From contig JAUSJS010000141.1 of assembly GCA_030647575.1 (NCBI GenBank), positions 1-15,435 on the forward strand: a DNA stretch of 15,435 bases. The letters are read 5' to 3'. Both the position numbers and the translations under genes were made by a program. This DNA comes from Candidatus Limnocylindrales bacterium. GTDB taxonomy: Bacteria; Chloroflexota; Limnocylindria; Limnocylindrales; CSP1-4. This document shows, piece by piece, positions 1 to 5,981 of the stretch; the first letter of the stretch is position 1; each line of letters opens with the position of its first letter. The notes below the pieces were generated by a model. That model searched no databases. It was not told the origin of the DNA and saw only the letters and a program-made list of their open reading frames with translations.

Positions 1-105
1 ACGGACGGCAAGCGGCTGAAGGGCCGCGTCGTCCTGTCGAGTTCCAGCTCCTTCGGGCTGACGGCGTTCGAGGCGGTCGGCCTGGGCGATTTGACCGAGG
101 CCTAG
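1..105 (+). CDS. 3' end of an unidentified protein-coding gene
   Basis: Frame 1 is open from the window edge to a TAG at 103-105 and gives 34 C-terminal residues. They run from a charged stretch (TDGKRLKGRVV) through a run of five serines to FGLTAFEAVGLGDLTEA. The gene converges on the DUF262 gene, whose stop lies 16 bp away on the other strand. The fragment is too short to assign to a family. The open frame and high-GC codon use suggest it is real coding sequence, but no function can be given. Confidence 0.5.
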   Translation, partial: TDGKRLKGRVVLSSSSSFGLTAFEAVGLGDLTEA

Positions 106-121
106 ATCTGACGCTGCCACC

Positions 122-1204
122 CTAGGCGCTCCGCCGGGTCATCTCCAAGTCCGCGCGGAAGCGCTCCTCGAGGATCTCCACTCGCCGAGCCAGGCTCCGC
201 GGGTCGTTCGTCCCGCGCTGCGTCGCGTCGTTGAAGTCGACGATGGCGAGATCGCGACCACCTCCCGGTCGGCGCGACTCCGAGAGACGCGTCCGCTGGA
301 ACCGGTCGATGAAGTCGCGGAGCCCCGGGACGGCGGCCGGTTGCTCGGCGGCGACGGACCGGACGAAGAGATAGTAGAGCGGCGGATGGGACGGCCGGCG
401 GAGCAGCGGGTCGGCGCTGACGAAAACCTGCTCCATGAGATCGAGCCCGGCGCCGACACCCTGGAGGAGCTTGCGCCGGGCGCTAGCCGACAGGTGCCGG
501 TTCGACTCGAAGAACGCGTCGAGGGCCCTCGGCTTGAGGTTGGGCGGCGGTCGATCGCCGCCCGGGTCGGCCTGCTCGATGAGCAGGAACCGGGCGGCCA
601 GGTCGAAGTGCTGGTAGCGGGCATTTGTGGAGGTCAGCCAGTCCGTGAAAAATGGCCGCCGGGCGACGTCACGGACGAGCGCGGCCATGTCGCCGCCCCT
701 GGCGTTCCGCTTCTCGGCCGCATTGAGCGGCGCTCCGTTGTTGAGCCTCGCGAAGAGCTCCTCGATGTCCTCCTCGGCCGCGTTCTGGATGAGGACCACC
801 GACAGATGGGTCGACCTCAGGACCTCCTGCCAGCGCGGGTCGAATTCGGAGAAACGCGAGCCCGCGATCGGCGGCCGGGTGCCCGGCGGCAGGTCCGGCG
901 CGTTGCCGGGCTCGAACCGGAAGTCGTCGGCGAGTGGGATCTCGTCGGCCAGAAACCGCCAGATCGCGTTCAGCCGCTGCTTGCCGTCGACGACCGCGTA
1001 GACCTTCGTCGGGTGTTTGCCGCGCAGGTCGTGGAGGTAGATCTTCGGGACGTCGAAGCCGTTCAGTAGCGAATCGACGAAGAGCTGCTGCTTGTCGAGC
1101 GGCCAGACGGAGCTCTCCCGCTGGTACGGCGGGTCGTCGTAGAGGGCGCCTTTCCAGGCGAGCGCCTTGGCGACGCTGAAGTGGTGGGCGAGGACGCAGC
1201 GCAT
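122..1204 (-). CDS. DUF262 (GmrSD N-terminal-like) domain protein, no HNH domain
   Basis: This 360-residue protein carries the DUF262 signature. Seen directly: PPYQRESSVW at about 25-34, a helix ending in DSLLNGFDVPKIYL, the VVDGKQRLNAIW motif at about 71-82 (the family's DGQQRL), and FARLNNGAPLNAAEKRNA at about 151-168. DUF262 has a ParB/sulfiredoxin-like fold. In GmrSD-type restriction enzymes it is the NTP-dependent half, joined to a DUF1524 HNH nuclease. No HNH motif is seen in the remaining about 190 residues, so this is a DUF262-only protein whose role (DNA-directed NTPase, defence or other) is unproven. A TTG start at 1243 would overlap the upstream gene by 32 bp. The ATG at 1204 lies 7 bp past that gene's stop and is preferred, although neither start has a good Shine-Dalgarno site. 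It is probably last in the three-gene - strand unit. No defence partner is present. Confidence 0.85.
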   Translation of the reverse strand: MRCVLAHHFSVAKALAWKGALYDDPPYQRESSVWPLDKQQLFVDSLLNGFDVPKIYLHDLRGKHPTKVYAVVDGKQRLNAIWRFLADEIPLADDFRFEPGNAPDLPPGTRPPIAGSRFSEFDPRWQEVLRSTHLSVVLIQNAAEEDIEELFARLNNGAPLNAAEKRNARGGDMAALVRDVARRPFFTDWLTSTNARYQHFDLAARFLLIEQADPGGDRPPPNLKPRALDAFFESNRHLSASARRKLLQGVGAGLDLMEQVFVSADPLLRRPSHPPLYYLFVRSVAAEQPAAVPGLRDFIDRFQRTRLSESRRPGGGRDLAIVDFNDATQRGTNDPRSLARRVEILEERFRADLEMTRRSA

Positions 1205-1211
1205 CAGGACG

Positions 1212-2090
1212 TCAGGCGAGCGCCGCCCCAACCACGCGGGCAATCCGGTCGATCTGGTCGGCCGAGCGAGCGACCGGGATCAGGTGGAGGACGTCGAGCC
1301 CGGCCGCCCGGTAGGCGCCGATCATTCCGGCGATCGCCTCGTCATCACCGATCGAGACGAGCTCGCGGAACGGCTTGTGGAGCGATCCGTAGTAGCGCGT
1401 CAGGAGACGCTCCGCCTCATCGATCTCCGCGGCGTCCGTGCTCGACAGGAGGTAGGCGAGACCGGCGACAGGGAAGTCCGACCGGCCGGCGGCGGCCGCG
1501 GCCGCCGTGATCGCCGGCGTCCTGCGGGTCATCGTATCGATCCCGACGGCGCCGAAGATGTAGCCGTCCCCGAAGCGCACCGCGCGATCCGTCGAGGCGG
1601 CAGCGTAGCCGCCGACCCACAGCCGCGGACGGGGTCGCTGGATGGGAGCCGGCCCGAGGCTCGTGCCGGCCTGTGCGGTCTCGACGGCCCCTCGCCACAG
1701 CTCATCGATCCGACCTAGCTGGCGTTCGAATTCGCGCCCGCGGCCGGCGAAAGGCCGGCCGTAAAGCTCGAAGTCGTTGATCCGACCACCGACACCGACG
1801 CCCAGGTCGAGCCGACCCCCGGAGACGGCATCGACGACGGCCGCCTGCTTGACGAGCAGTGCCTCGTCCCTCGTCGGAAGGAGCACGACCGCGGTTGCGA
1901 GGCGGACCCGCTCGGTGACCGCAGCAACGGCCGCCAGGGTCGCGATGGGGTCCCAGGTGTCGGCGTGGGGTCGGTCGTGGACGGCGACGGCATCGAAGCC
2001 GGCGGCCTCGGCCCGGCGGGCCCAGTCGAGCACCCCGCCCGGCTCGATCTCGTTGCCGAGATAGGTCGGCAGGCCAATCCCGAGTCGCAT
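1212..2090 (-). CDS. LLM-class (luciferase-like) flavin/F420-dependent oxidoreductase
   Basis: This 292-residue protein has the length and TIM-barrel pattern of bacterial luciferase-like monooxygenases and F420-dependent reductases. It opens with MRLGIGLPTYL (strand 1), followed by GFDAVAVHD at about 32-40 and a conserved barrel stretch with SGGRLDLGVGVGG and a following NDFELYG at about 90-110. The next conserved stretch is FAGRGREFERQL, then RLWVGGYA. Such enzymes reduce or oxygenate small organic substrates using F420H2 or reduced FMN. The cofactor and substrate cannot be read from sequence. The frame is open further upstream to a TTG at 2108, but the ATG at 2090 has AGGAAGAAGG directly before it and matches the family N-terminus. 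It starts 14 bp after the ABM-like gene ends, so the two are likely co-transcribed. The pairing suggests an oxidation function for both. Confidence 0.9.
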   Translation of the reverse strand: MRLGIGLPTYLGNEIEPGGVLDWARRAEAAGFDAVAVHDRPHADTWDPIATLAAVAAVTERVRLATAVVLLPTRDEALLVKQAAVVDAVSGGRLDLGVGVGGRINDFELYGRPFAGRGREFERQLGRIDELWRGAVETAQAGTSLGPAPIQRPRPRLWVGGYAAASTDRAVRFGDGYIFGAVGIDTMTRRTPAITAAAAAAGRSDFPVAGLAYLLSSTDAAEIDEAERLLTRYYGSLHKPFRELVSIGDDEAIAGMIGAYRAAGLDVLHLIPVARSADQIDRIARVVGAALA

Positions 2091-2104
2091 CCTTCTTCCT
2101 CTGG

Positions 2105-2437
2105 TCAATCGCGGGCAGGCGAGAAGTCGACGAGAACCTTGCGTGAGGGACGACCGGCGACGAACGGCTCGGCGATCGCCCGGTTGGAGAACATCGCCTC
2201 GCTGGCGGCGTAGGCGTCGAAGGCAGGCTGGTCGCGCCAGGTCAGCAGGTAGTAGTGGACGCCCGTCTCGAAATCACCGAAGAAGCGAGCATCGAGCAGC
2301 CCCGGAACGCGCCGGAGGAGGCGATCCGTCTCGATCGCGAGCCGCCGGGCGGCGGCGAGGTCGAAATCCTTCGTCGGCCACTCGACGAGCGCCACGATGG
2401 GTTGTTCTTCCGCCGGGGCGGCGCCATCATTGGTCAT
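2105..2437 (-). CDS. Small dimeric alpha/beta-barrel protein, ABM (antibiotic biosynthesis monooxygenase)-like
   Basis: The product is about 110 residues. A flexible acidic N-terminus precedes a ferredoxin-like alternation: IVALVEWP (strand), a helix AARRLAIETDRLLRRVPGLL, then DARFFGDFETGVHYYLLTWRD (paired strands). A helix DQPAFDAYAASEAMFSNRAI follows. 'Helix-VPGLL-strand-YYLLTWRD-FDAY' is typical of ABM/DUF4286-type dimeric barrels, which act as cofactor-free monooxygenases, stress proteins or small-molecule binders. The family call rests on pattern only. The ATG at 2437 is chosen over one at 2470 because GGAGG lies about 9 bases before it. It is first in a three-gene unit ahead of the LLM oxidoreductase and faces the divergent 2438-2581 region. 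Confidence 0.65.
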   Translation of the reverse strand: MTNDGAAPAEEQPIVALVEWPTKDFDLAAARRLAIETDRLLRRVPGLLDARFFGDFETGVHYYLLTWRDQPAFDAYAASEAMFSNRAIAEPFVAGRPSRKVLVDFSPARD

Positions 2438-2508
2438 GAACCAGTTCCTCCCTGAATGCGATGGTCGCACACGTCGGGTCCTCCCGGCCGAGGCGCGCGA
2501 AGTCGGTA

Positions 2509-2514
2509 TACAAT
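2509..2514 (+). promoter_or_regulatory. Candidate -10 element in the divergent intergenic region
   Basis: The 144-bp region 2438-2581 lies between divergently transcribed genes and must hold promoters for both sides. Its one AT-rich spot reads GGTATACAATCG. TACAAT at 2509-2514 matches five of six bases of the sigma-70-type -10 consensus and lies about 70 bases before the + strand ATG at 2582. The overlapping GTATAC is a palindrome, so it could also serve the - strand gene. No convincing -35 element is seen at the expected spacing, so this is only a candidate. Confidence 0.3.
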
Positions 2515-2581
2515 CGCATCCGTACCCTTCAGGGCCGCGCCGACCCGATTGGCATGATCAGCGACGACCGCGAGGACGAGG

Positions 2582-2815
2582 ATGGCCGAGAACACGACCG
2601 ACTGCGAGGCCCTTCAGGCCGAGATCAACTCGCTCCAGGCCGAGTTCGAGGGCCTCTGGATCAAGGTGAGCCAGGGCGGCCCGGGTGGTGCCCGCTATCG
2701 CGAGCTCCGCCACATCCTCGACGACCTGCGCCCCAGGTTCGCCGCGGAATGCGGGACCCCAAGCGAGACATCGACGCTCCCGCGTTCGATCAGCGCCGAC
2801 TGGCGCGCCGGCTGA
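2582..2815 (+). CDS. Small coiled-coil hypothetical protein upstream of PyrD-like gene
   Basis: A 77-residue soluble protein that I do not recognise. Residues 8-30 (from CEALQAEINSLQAEFEGLW) show leucine/phenylalanine spacing suited to an amphipathic helix or short coiled coil. A second helical part follows (YRELRHILDDLRPRFAAEC), and the tail is short and polar. It has no signal peptide or membrane segment. The ATG is preceded by CGAGGACGAGG, a usable Shine-Dalgarno site. The stop lies 18 bp before the ATG of the dihydroorotate-dehydrogenase-like gene, so the two are almost certainly one transcript. The small protein may be a partner of that enzyme, but this is inferred from position only. 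Confidence 0.7.
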   Translation: MAENTTDCEALQAEINSLQAEFEGLWIKVSQGGPGGARYRELRHILDDLRPRFAAECGTPSETSTLPRSISADWRAG

Positions 2816-2833
2816 GCCGAGGAAGGCCCCGGC

Positions 2834-3949
2834 ATGGCGATGATCGACCTCAACGGCGTCCGTCTGCGCAACCGGATCGTCACGTCGGCAAGCCTGCTGG
2901 GCTATGGCGCCTCGAAGCGCAAGCTCATCCTCTACGGGCTGAGCCCGATCGCCCAGTGGGTCCCGCTCGAGCGGTTCGGGGCGGTCACGACGCGGACCCT
3001 GTCGGTCGAGCCGCGCGAGGGTCACTTCAGCCTCCGCGAGGACTGGAGCCTCCGCGAATTCCCACAGATGCTGCGGCTCTACGGCAAGGCGCTCCGGCGG
3101 GTCGACGCCGGCTGGATGAACGCCTTCGGCTGGTGCAACATCGGCATCGAGCGCTACTTCGACGAGTACTACCCGCGGACGGCGAACCTGAACCGGATCA
3201 TCTCGGTCGGCGGCTTCTCGGCGGAGGAGCTGTGTACCCTCGTCGAGACCGTCAACCGGCGCGCGGAACCCGGCGACATTGCGGCGATCGAGTTCAACGT
3301 CTCGTGCCACAACGTCAACTTCTCGTTCGAGACGATCCTCGAGGACGTCCTGCGCCAGGCAGTGCCCCTGTCCCGCCACCCGATCATCCTGAAGATCTCG
3401 CCGGACGAGGACTACGTCGAGCAGGCCAGGCTGGCCCAGCGCCACGGCATCGCGGCGCTGACCGCGATCAACGCCATCAAGGCCCTCCGCCTCGATCCGG
3501 AAACCGGCGAGCCGTTCATGAAGAACCGCTTCGGCAGCATCTCCGGTCGGGCGATCAAGCCGATCGGGCTGCGGGTCATCGCGGAGCTGCGCGACGCCGG
3601 GATCACCCTGCCGATCATCGCGACGGCCGGGATCCGCGACTTCGATGACTGTCGCGAGTATTTCTGGGCGGGCGCCGATGCGGTGAGCCTCGGCAGCGCC
3701 GTGTGGCTGACCCGGCTGCCGCTGTACGCCCTGGGCCCGATCGAAGGCCTGCGCATCCGCCGCTTGATCGGCAGGATCGCCCGGTACGAGGCCCCGGCCG
3801 CGATTGCCGCGGCATGGGCCGAGCACGGACCGGCTGCCGCCTCCGGACAGGCGTCGGTCTCGTCCGCCGGGCGTGGGGAGGCGGCCCCCGCGGCATCCGG
3901 CGAGCCGGCCATGGTGGGTGCCGGAGCGGGCGGCAGTGCCGCTCCCTGA
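2834..3949 (+). CDS. Divergent class 1 dihydroorotate dehydrogenase-like FMN flavoprotein
   Basis: A 371-residue protein with the class 1 dihydroorotate dehydrogenase barrel in order: a LNGVRLRNRIVTSAS N-terminus at about 6-20 and WMNAFGWCNIG at about 95-104 (the family's MLNAIGLQNPG). The active-site loop FNVSCHN is at 154-160 with the catalytic-position Cys158, and ILKISP with the FMN-contacting Lys is at 185-190. The remaining landmarks are INAIKAL, GSISGRAIKPIGL at about 234-246, and the phosphate-binding IIATAGI followed by AGADAVSLGSAVW at about 279-291. Several landmarks differ from true PyrD: SCPN is SCHN, the NT(T) substrate loop is INA, and GGLSG is GSISG. The substrate may therefore not be dihydroorotate. 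Residues from about 321 on form an Ala/Gly/Pro/Ser-rich tail of about 50 residues outside the barrel. An AAGG lies 7 bases before the ATG at 2834; a second ATG at 2840 is possible. It pairs with the small coiled-coil gene upstream. Confidence 0.85.
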   Translation: MAMIDLNGVRLRNRIVTSASLLGYGASKRKLILYGLSPIAQWVPLERFGAVTTRTLSVEPREGHFSLREDWSLREFPQMLRLYGKALRRVDAGWMNAFGWCNIGIERYFDEYYPRTANLNRIISVGGFSAEELCTLVETVNRRAEPGDIAAIEFNVSCHNVNFSFETILEDVLRQAVPLSRHPIILKISPDEDYVEQARLAQRHGIAALTAINAIKALRLDPETGEPFMKNRFGSISGRAIKPIGLRVIAELRDAGITLPIIATAGIRDFDDCREYFWAGADAVSLGSAVWLTRLPLYALGPIEGLRIRRLIGRIARYEAPAAIAAAWAEHGPAAASGQASVSSAGRGEAAPAASGEPAMVGAGAGGSAAP

Positions 3950-3987
3950 CGATCCACCTGCGCGGGCCGCGGGCCAGCCTCGCGGAG

Positions 3988-4758
3988 TCAGCCTCGCGGG
4001 CCGGCTTCGGGGTCGTAGTCGACCGAACGCTGGATGAGCCGGATCAGCTCGTCCGAGATCGGATCGTCCATCTCCTCCTGGATGTGGCCAAGCGCCCCGA
4101 GGACTCGACCGATCAGCGCGAACGCCCGGCTGATCTGCCAGCGGAAGCCCATGTCGCTGGCGATCGCGGCGATCGCGCCCGTGACGTTCGTCGGCAGCAG
4201 CCACCCGCGGCCCTCAGATGCCAGTGCCGAGACGCGCTCGAGCAGGGCGCAGTACGTCCCGTAACTGCCCGTCTCGCGAGCGATCTCGAAGAGGCGCTCG
4301 GCACGCGGGTCGCCGCCCGCGTGGGTCCGATGGCCGATCCCGGAGATCCGCTCGCGTCGCGCGGCGTGGTCCGCGACGACGGCCAGCGCGGCCGCCTCGA
4401 CGTCCGCGGCCGGCGCCTCCGCGGGGATCGCCTCCTGCAGCCAGCGGGCACACCACTCGGACGAGCCGAGATGCCGGCTCCCGGCGCCGAGGATCGACGC
4501 GGCCACCGCCGCCTGGAGCGATTCGGGGGCGTTGCTGTAGACGAACCGGGCGGCCACGACCGGCTTGACGAGCCCGTGCTCCACGAGGACGACGAGCAGC
4601 GCGTCGAGCATCCGCGCCTCGCCGGCGGCCGGCCGGCGACCGAGCAGGATCAGCCCGAGCATCTCCGCGAACGAGGTGGAGCCGAGCAGCTCGCCGGTCA
4701 GGTCGTGGCCGCGGACGAGCACGCGATCGCGCTCGGGGCGGCCAAGGCGGGTTCGCAT
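3988..4758 (-). CDS. Citrate synthase/citryl-CoA lyase-like protein with altered catalytic Asp
   Basis: A 256-residue protein, far shorter than full citrate synthase and close to stand-alone citryl-CoA lyase or the ATP-citrate lyase C-terminal domain. Seen: VRGHDLTGELLG..SFAEMLGLILLGRRP at about 15-43, HGL at 61-63, and GSRHLGSSEW at 93-102 with His96 in the position of the first catalytic His. ISGIGHRTHAGGDPRA at 138-152 holds the second His (His143). LPTNVTGAIAAIASDMGF at about 188-205 and IGRVLGALGHIQEEMDDP near 217-233 complete the fold. Family members have NVD at the catalytic Asp; here it is NVT (Thr193). Two of the three catalytic residues remain, so it may catalyse a different C-C bond step on a CoA thioester, or have lost activity. 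Its ATG lies 2 bp after the CoA-transferase stop, and GGAGGTGA upstream is a very strong ribosome site. It is last in the block and converges on the PyrD-like gene. Confidence 0.8.
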   Translation of the reverse strand: MRTRLGRPERDRVLVRGHDLTGELLGSTSFAEMLGLILLGRRPAAGEARMLDALLVVLVEHGLVKPVVAARFVYSNAPESLQAAVAASILGAGSRHLGSSEWCARWLQEAIPAEAPAADVEAAALAVVADHAARRERISGIGHRTHAGGDPRAERLFEIARETGSYGTYCALLERVSALASEGRGWLLPTNVTGAIAAIASDMGFRWQISRAFALIGRVLGALGHIQEEMDDPISDELIRLIQRSVDYDPEAGPRG

Positions 4759-4760
4759 CG

Positions 4761-5981
4761 TCAGGTCACCTCCGCCGTCTGCATCTGCCCGATCGCCTCG
4801 TCCGAGTAGCCGAGCTCCCGGAGGATCGCCTCCGTGTGCTCGCCGAGCAACGGCGGCGGGCCGATCCGGCCCTCGTCGTGGCCGGCCAGGGTGACCGCGC
4901 TGCCGAGCAGCCGCATCGCTCCGGCGGTCGGATGGGTCACCGTCTGGACGAGGTCGAGCGCCCGGACGCCCGGGTCGGCGAACACCTCGTCGAGCCGATT
5001 GATCGGCCCGGCCGGAACGTCGTTGGCGTCGAGGCGCGCCAGCCAGGTCGCCCGCGGCGCCGTGCGGAAGATCGCATCGAGGATTGCGACCAGCTCGTCG
5101 TAGTGGCGGACCCGAGCGGCGCGGTCGACGAAGCGGGGATCGTCCCGGAGGTTCGGCCGCTCCACCGCCGCCGTCAGCCCCGCCCAGAATTTCGGTGGGG
5201 ACGACAGGTGGACGACGAACGGACCGCCGTCCCCGGCGACGAAGGCGTAGGCCTGGGCGATTCGGGCGCGCGTCGCGCGGGTCGGTACCTCGTCCTCGTC
5301 GAAATAGCGGGCCGCGTTCTCGGCGACGAACGCCGTCGTCGCCTGGAGGAGGGAGGTCTCGATCAGGCGGCCGGCCCCCGTGCTGCCACGTCCAACGAGT
5401 GCCGCGAGGATCCCGTAGCAGGCGAAGACGCCGGTGATGTGGTCGGACAGGGAGATTCCCATCGGCCGCGGCGTGTCGAGGTCGGTCAGCAGGCCGAGCA
5501 GCCCGCTCATCGCCTGGCCGACCGTGTCGTAGCCGGGCCGATCGCGATATGGACCGGTCGAGCCGAAGCCGGAGATCGAGCAGTAGACGATCCGCGGGTT
5601 GCGCGCGGCGACCGCGTCGTAGCCGAGTCCGAGCCGGTCGACCACACCGGGCCGGTGGTTCTCGACCAGGACGTCGGCGCGGTCGGCGAGGGCAAGCGCC
5701 ACGCCCCTCCCGGCCTCCGTCCGGAGGTCCAGGCCGAGGCTTCGCTTGCCGCGATTGACGGACCGGAAGGTGGGGCTGTAGCCACCCGTCCCCCAGCCTC
5801 GGAACGGGTCGCCCTGCGTCCGCTCCTCGACCTTGACGACGTCGGCACCCATGTCGGCCAGGAGCGCCGCAGCGTAGGGACCGGTGACGTAGCTGGCCAG
5901 CTCGACGACGCGCAGCCCCGCCAGCGGAGCCCCGGCCGCCCCTTCACCGGAGGCCTTCACCGCGCGATCCGGATGTCCCAC
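4761..5981 (-). CDS. Family III CoA-transferase (CaiB/BaiF type)
   Basis: A 406-residue family III CoA-transferase, which moves CoA between carboxylic acids through an enzyme-bound aspartyl anhydride. Seen: LAGLRVVELASYVTGPYAA at 20-38, ADMGADVVKVE at 42-52, then NRGKRSLGLDL at about 76-86 and DVLVENHRPGVVDRLGLGY at about 103-121. ISGFGSTGPYRDRPGYD is near 136-152 and MGISLSDHITG at 174-184, with Asp180 in the position of the catalytic aspartate. The C-terminal family motif ending in PAGPINRLDEVFADP is also present. Length is normal. The start is the GTG at 5981 because AGGAGG sits 4-7 bases before it. A GTG at 5960, in a GTGA overlap with the upstream stop, lacks such a site. The overlap with hyuB is therefore 25 bp, which suggests translational coupling. 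Donor and acceptor acids cannot be told; the acceptor may be the product of the HyuAB-type enzyme. Confidence 0.93.
   Translation of the reverse strand: MGHPDRAVKASGEGAAGAPLAGLRVVELASYVTGPYAAALLADMGADVVKVEERTQGDPFRGWGTGGYSPTFRSVNRGKRSLGLDLRTEAGRGVALALADRADVLVENHRPGVVDRLGLGYDAVAARNPRIVYCSISGFGSTGPYRDRPGYDTVGQAMSGLLGLLTDLDTPRPMGISLSDHITGVFACYGILAALVGRGSTGAGRLIETSLLQATTAFVAENAARYFDEDEVPTRATRARIAQAYAFVAGDGGPFVVHLSSPPKFWAGLTAAVERPNLRDDPRFVDRAARVRHYDELVAILDAIFRTAPRATWLARLDANDVPAGPINRLDEVFADPGVRALDLVQTVTHPTAGAMRLLGSAVTLAGHDEGRIGPPPLLGEHTEAILRELGYSDEAIGQMQTAEVT

Noticed and set aside
1205..1243. TTG start for the DUF262 gene at 1243
   Set aside because: It has no Shine-Dalgarno site and overlaps the upstream gene by 32 bp; the ATG at 1204 sits just past the upstream stop.
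3975..3999. 11-bp direct repeat CAGCCTCGCGG with 3-base spacer
   Set aside because: It overlaps the stop of the citrate-synthase-like gene and the convergent gap; two short GC-rich copies are likely chance.
2558..4204. - strand open frame of 548 codons opposite the PyrD-like gene
   Set aside because: The composition is Arg- and Asp-rich with no domain; the + strand PyrD-like protein explains the sequence.
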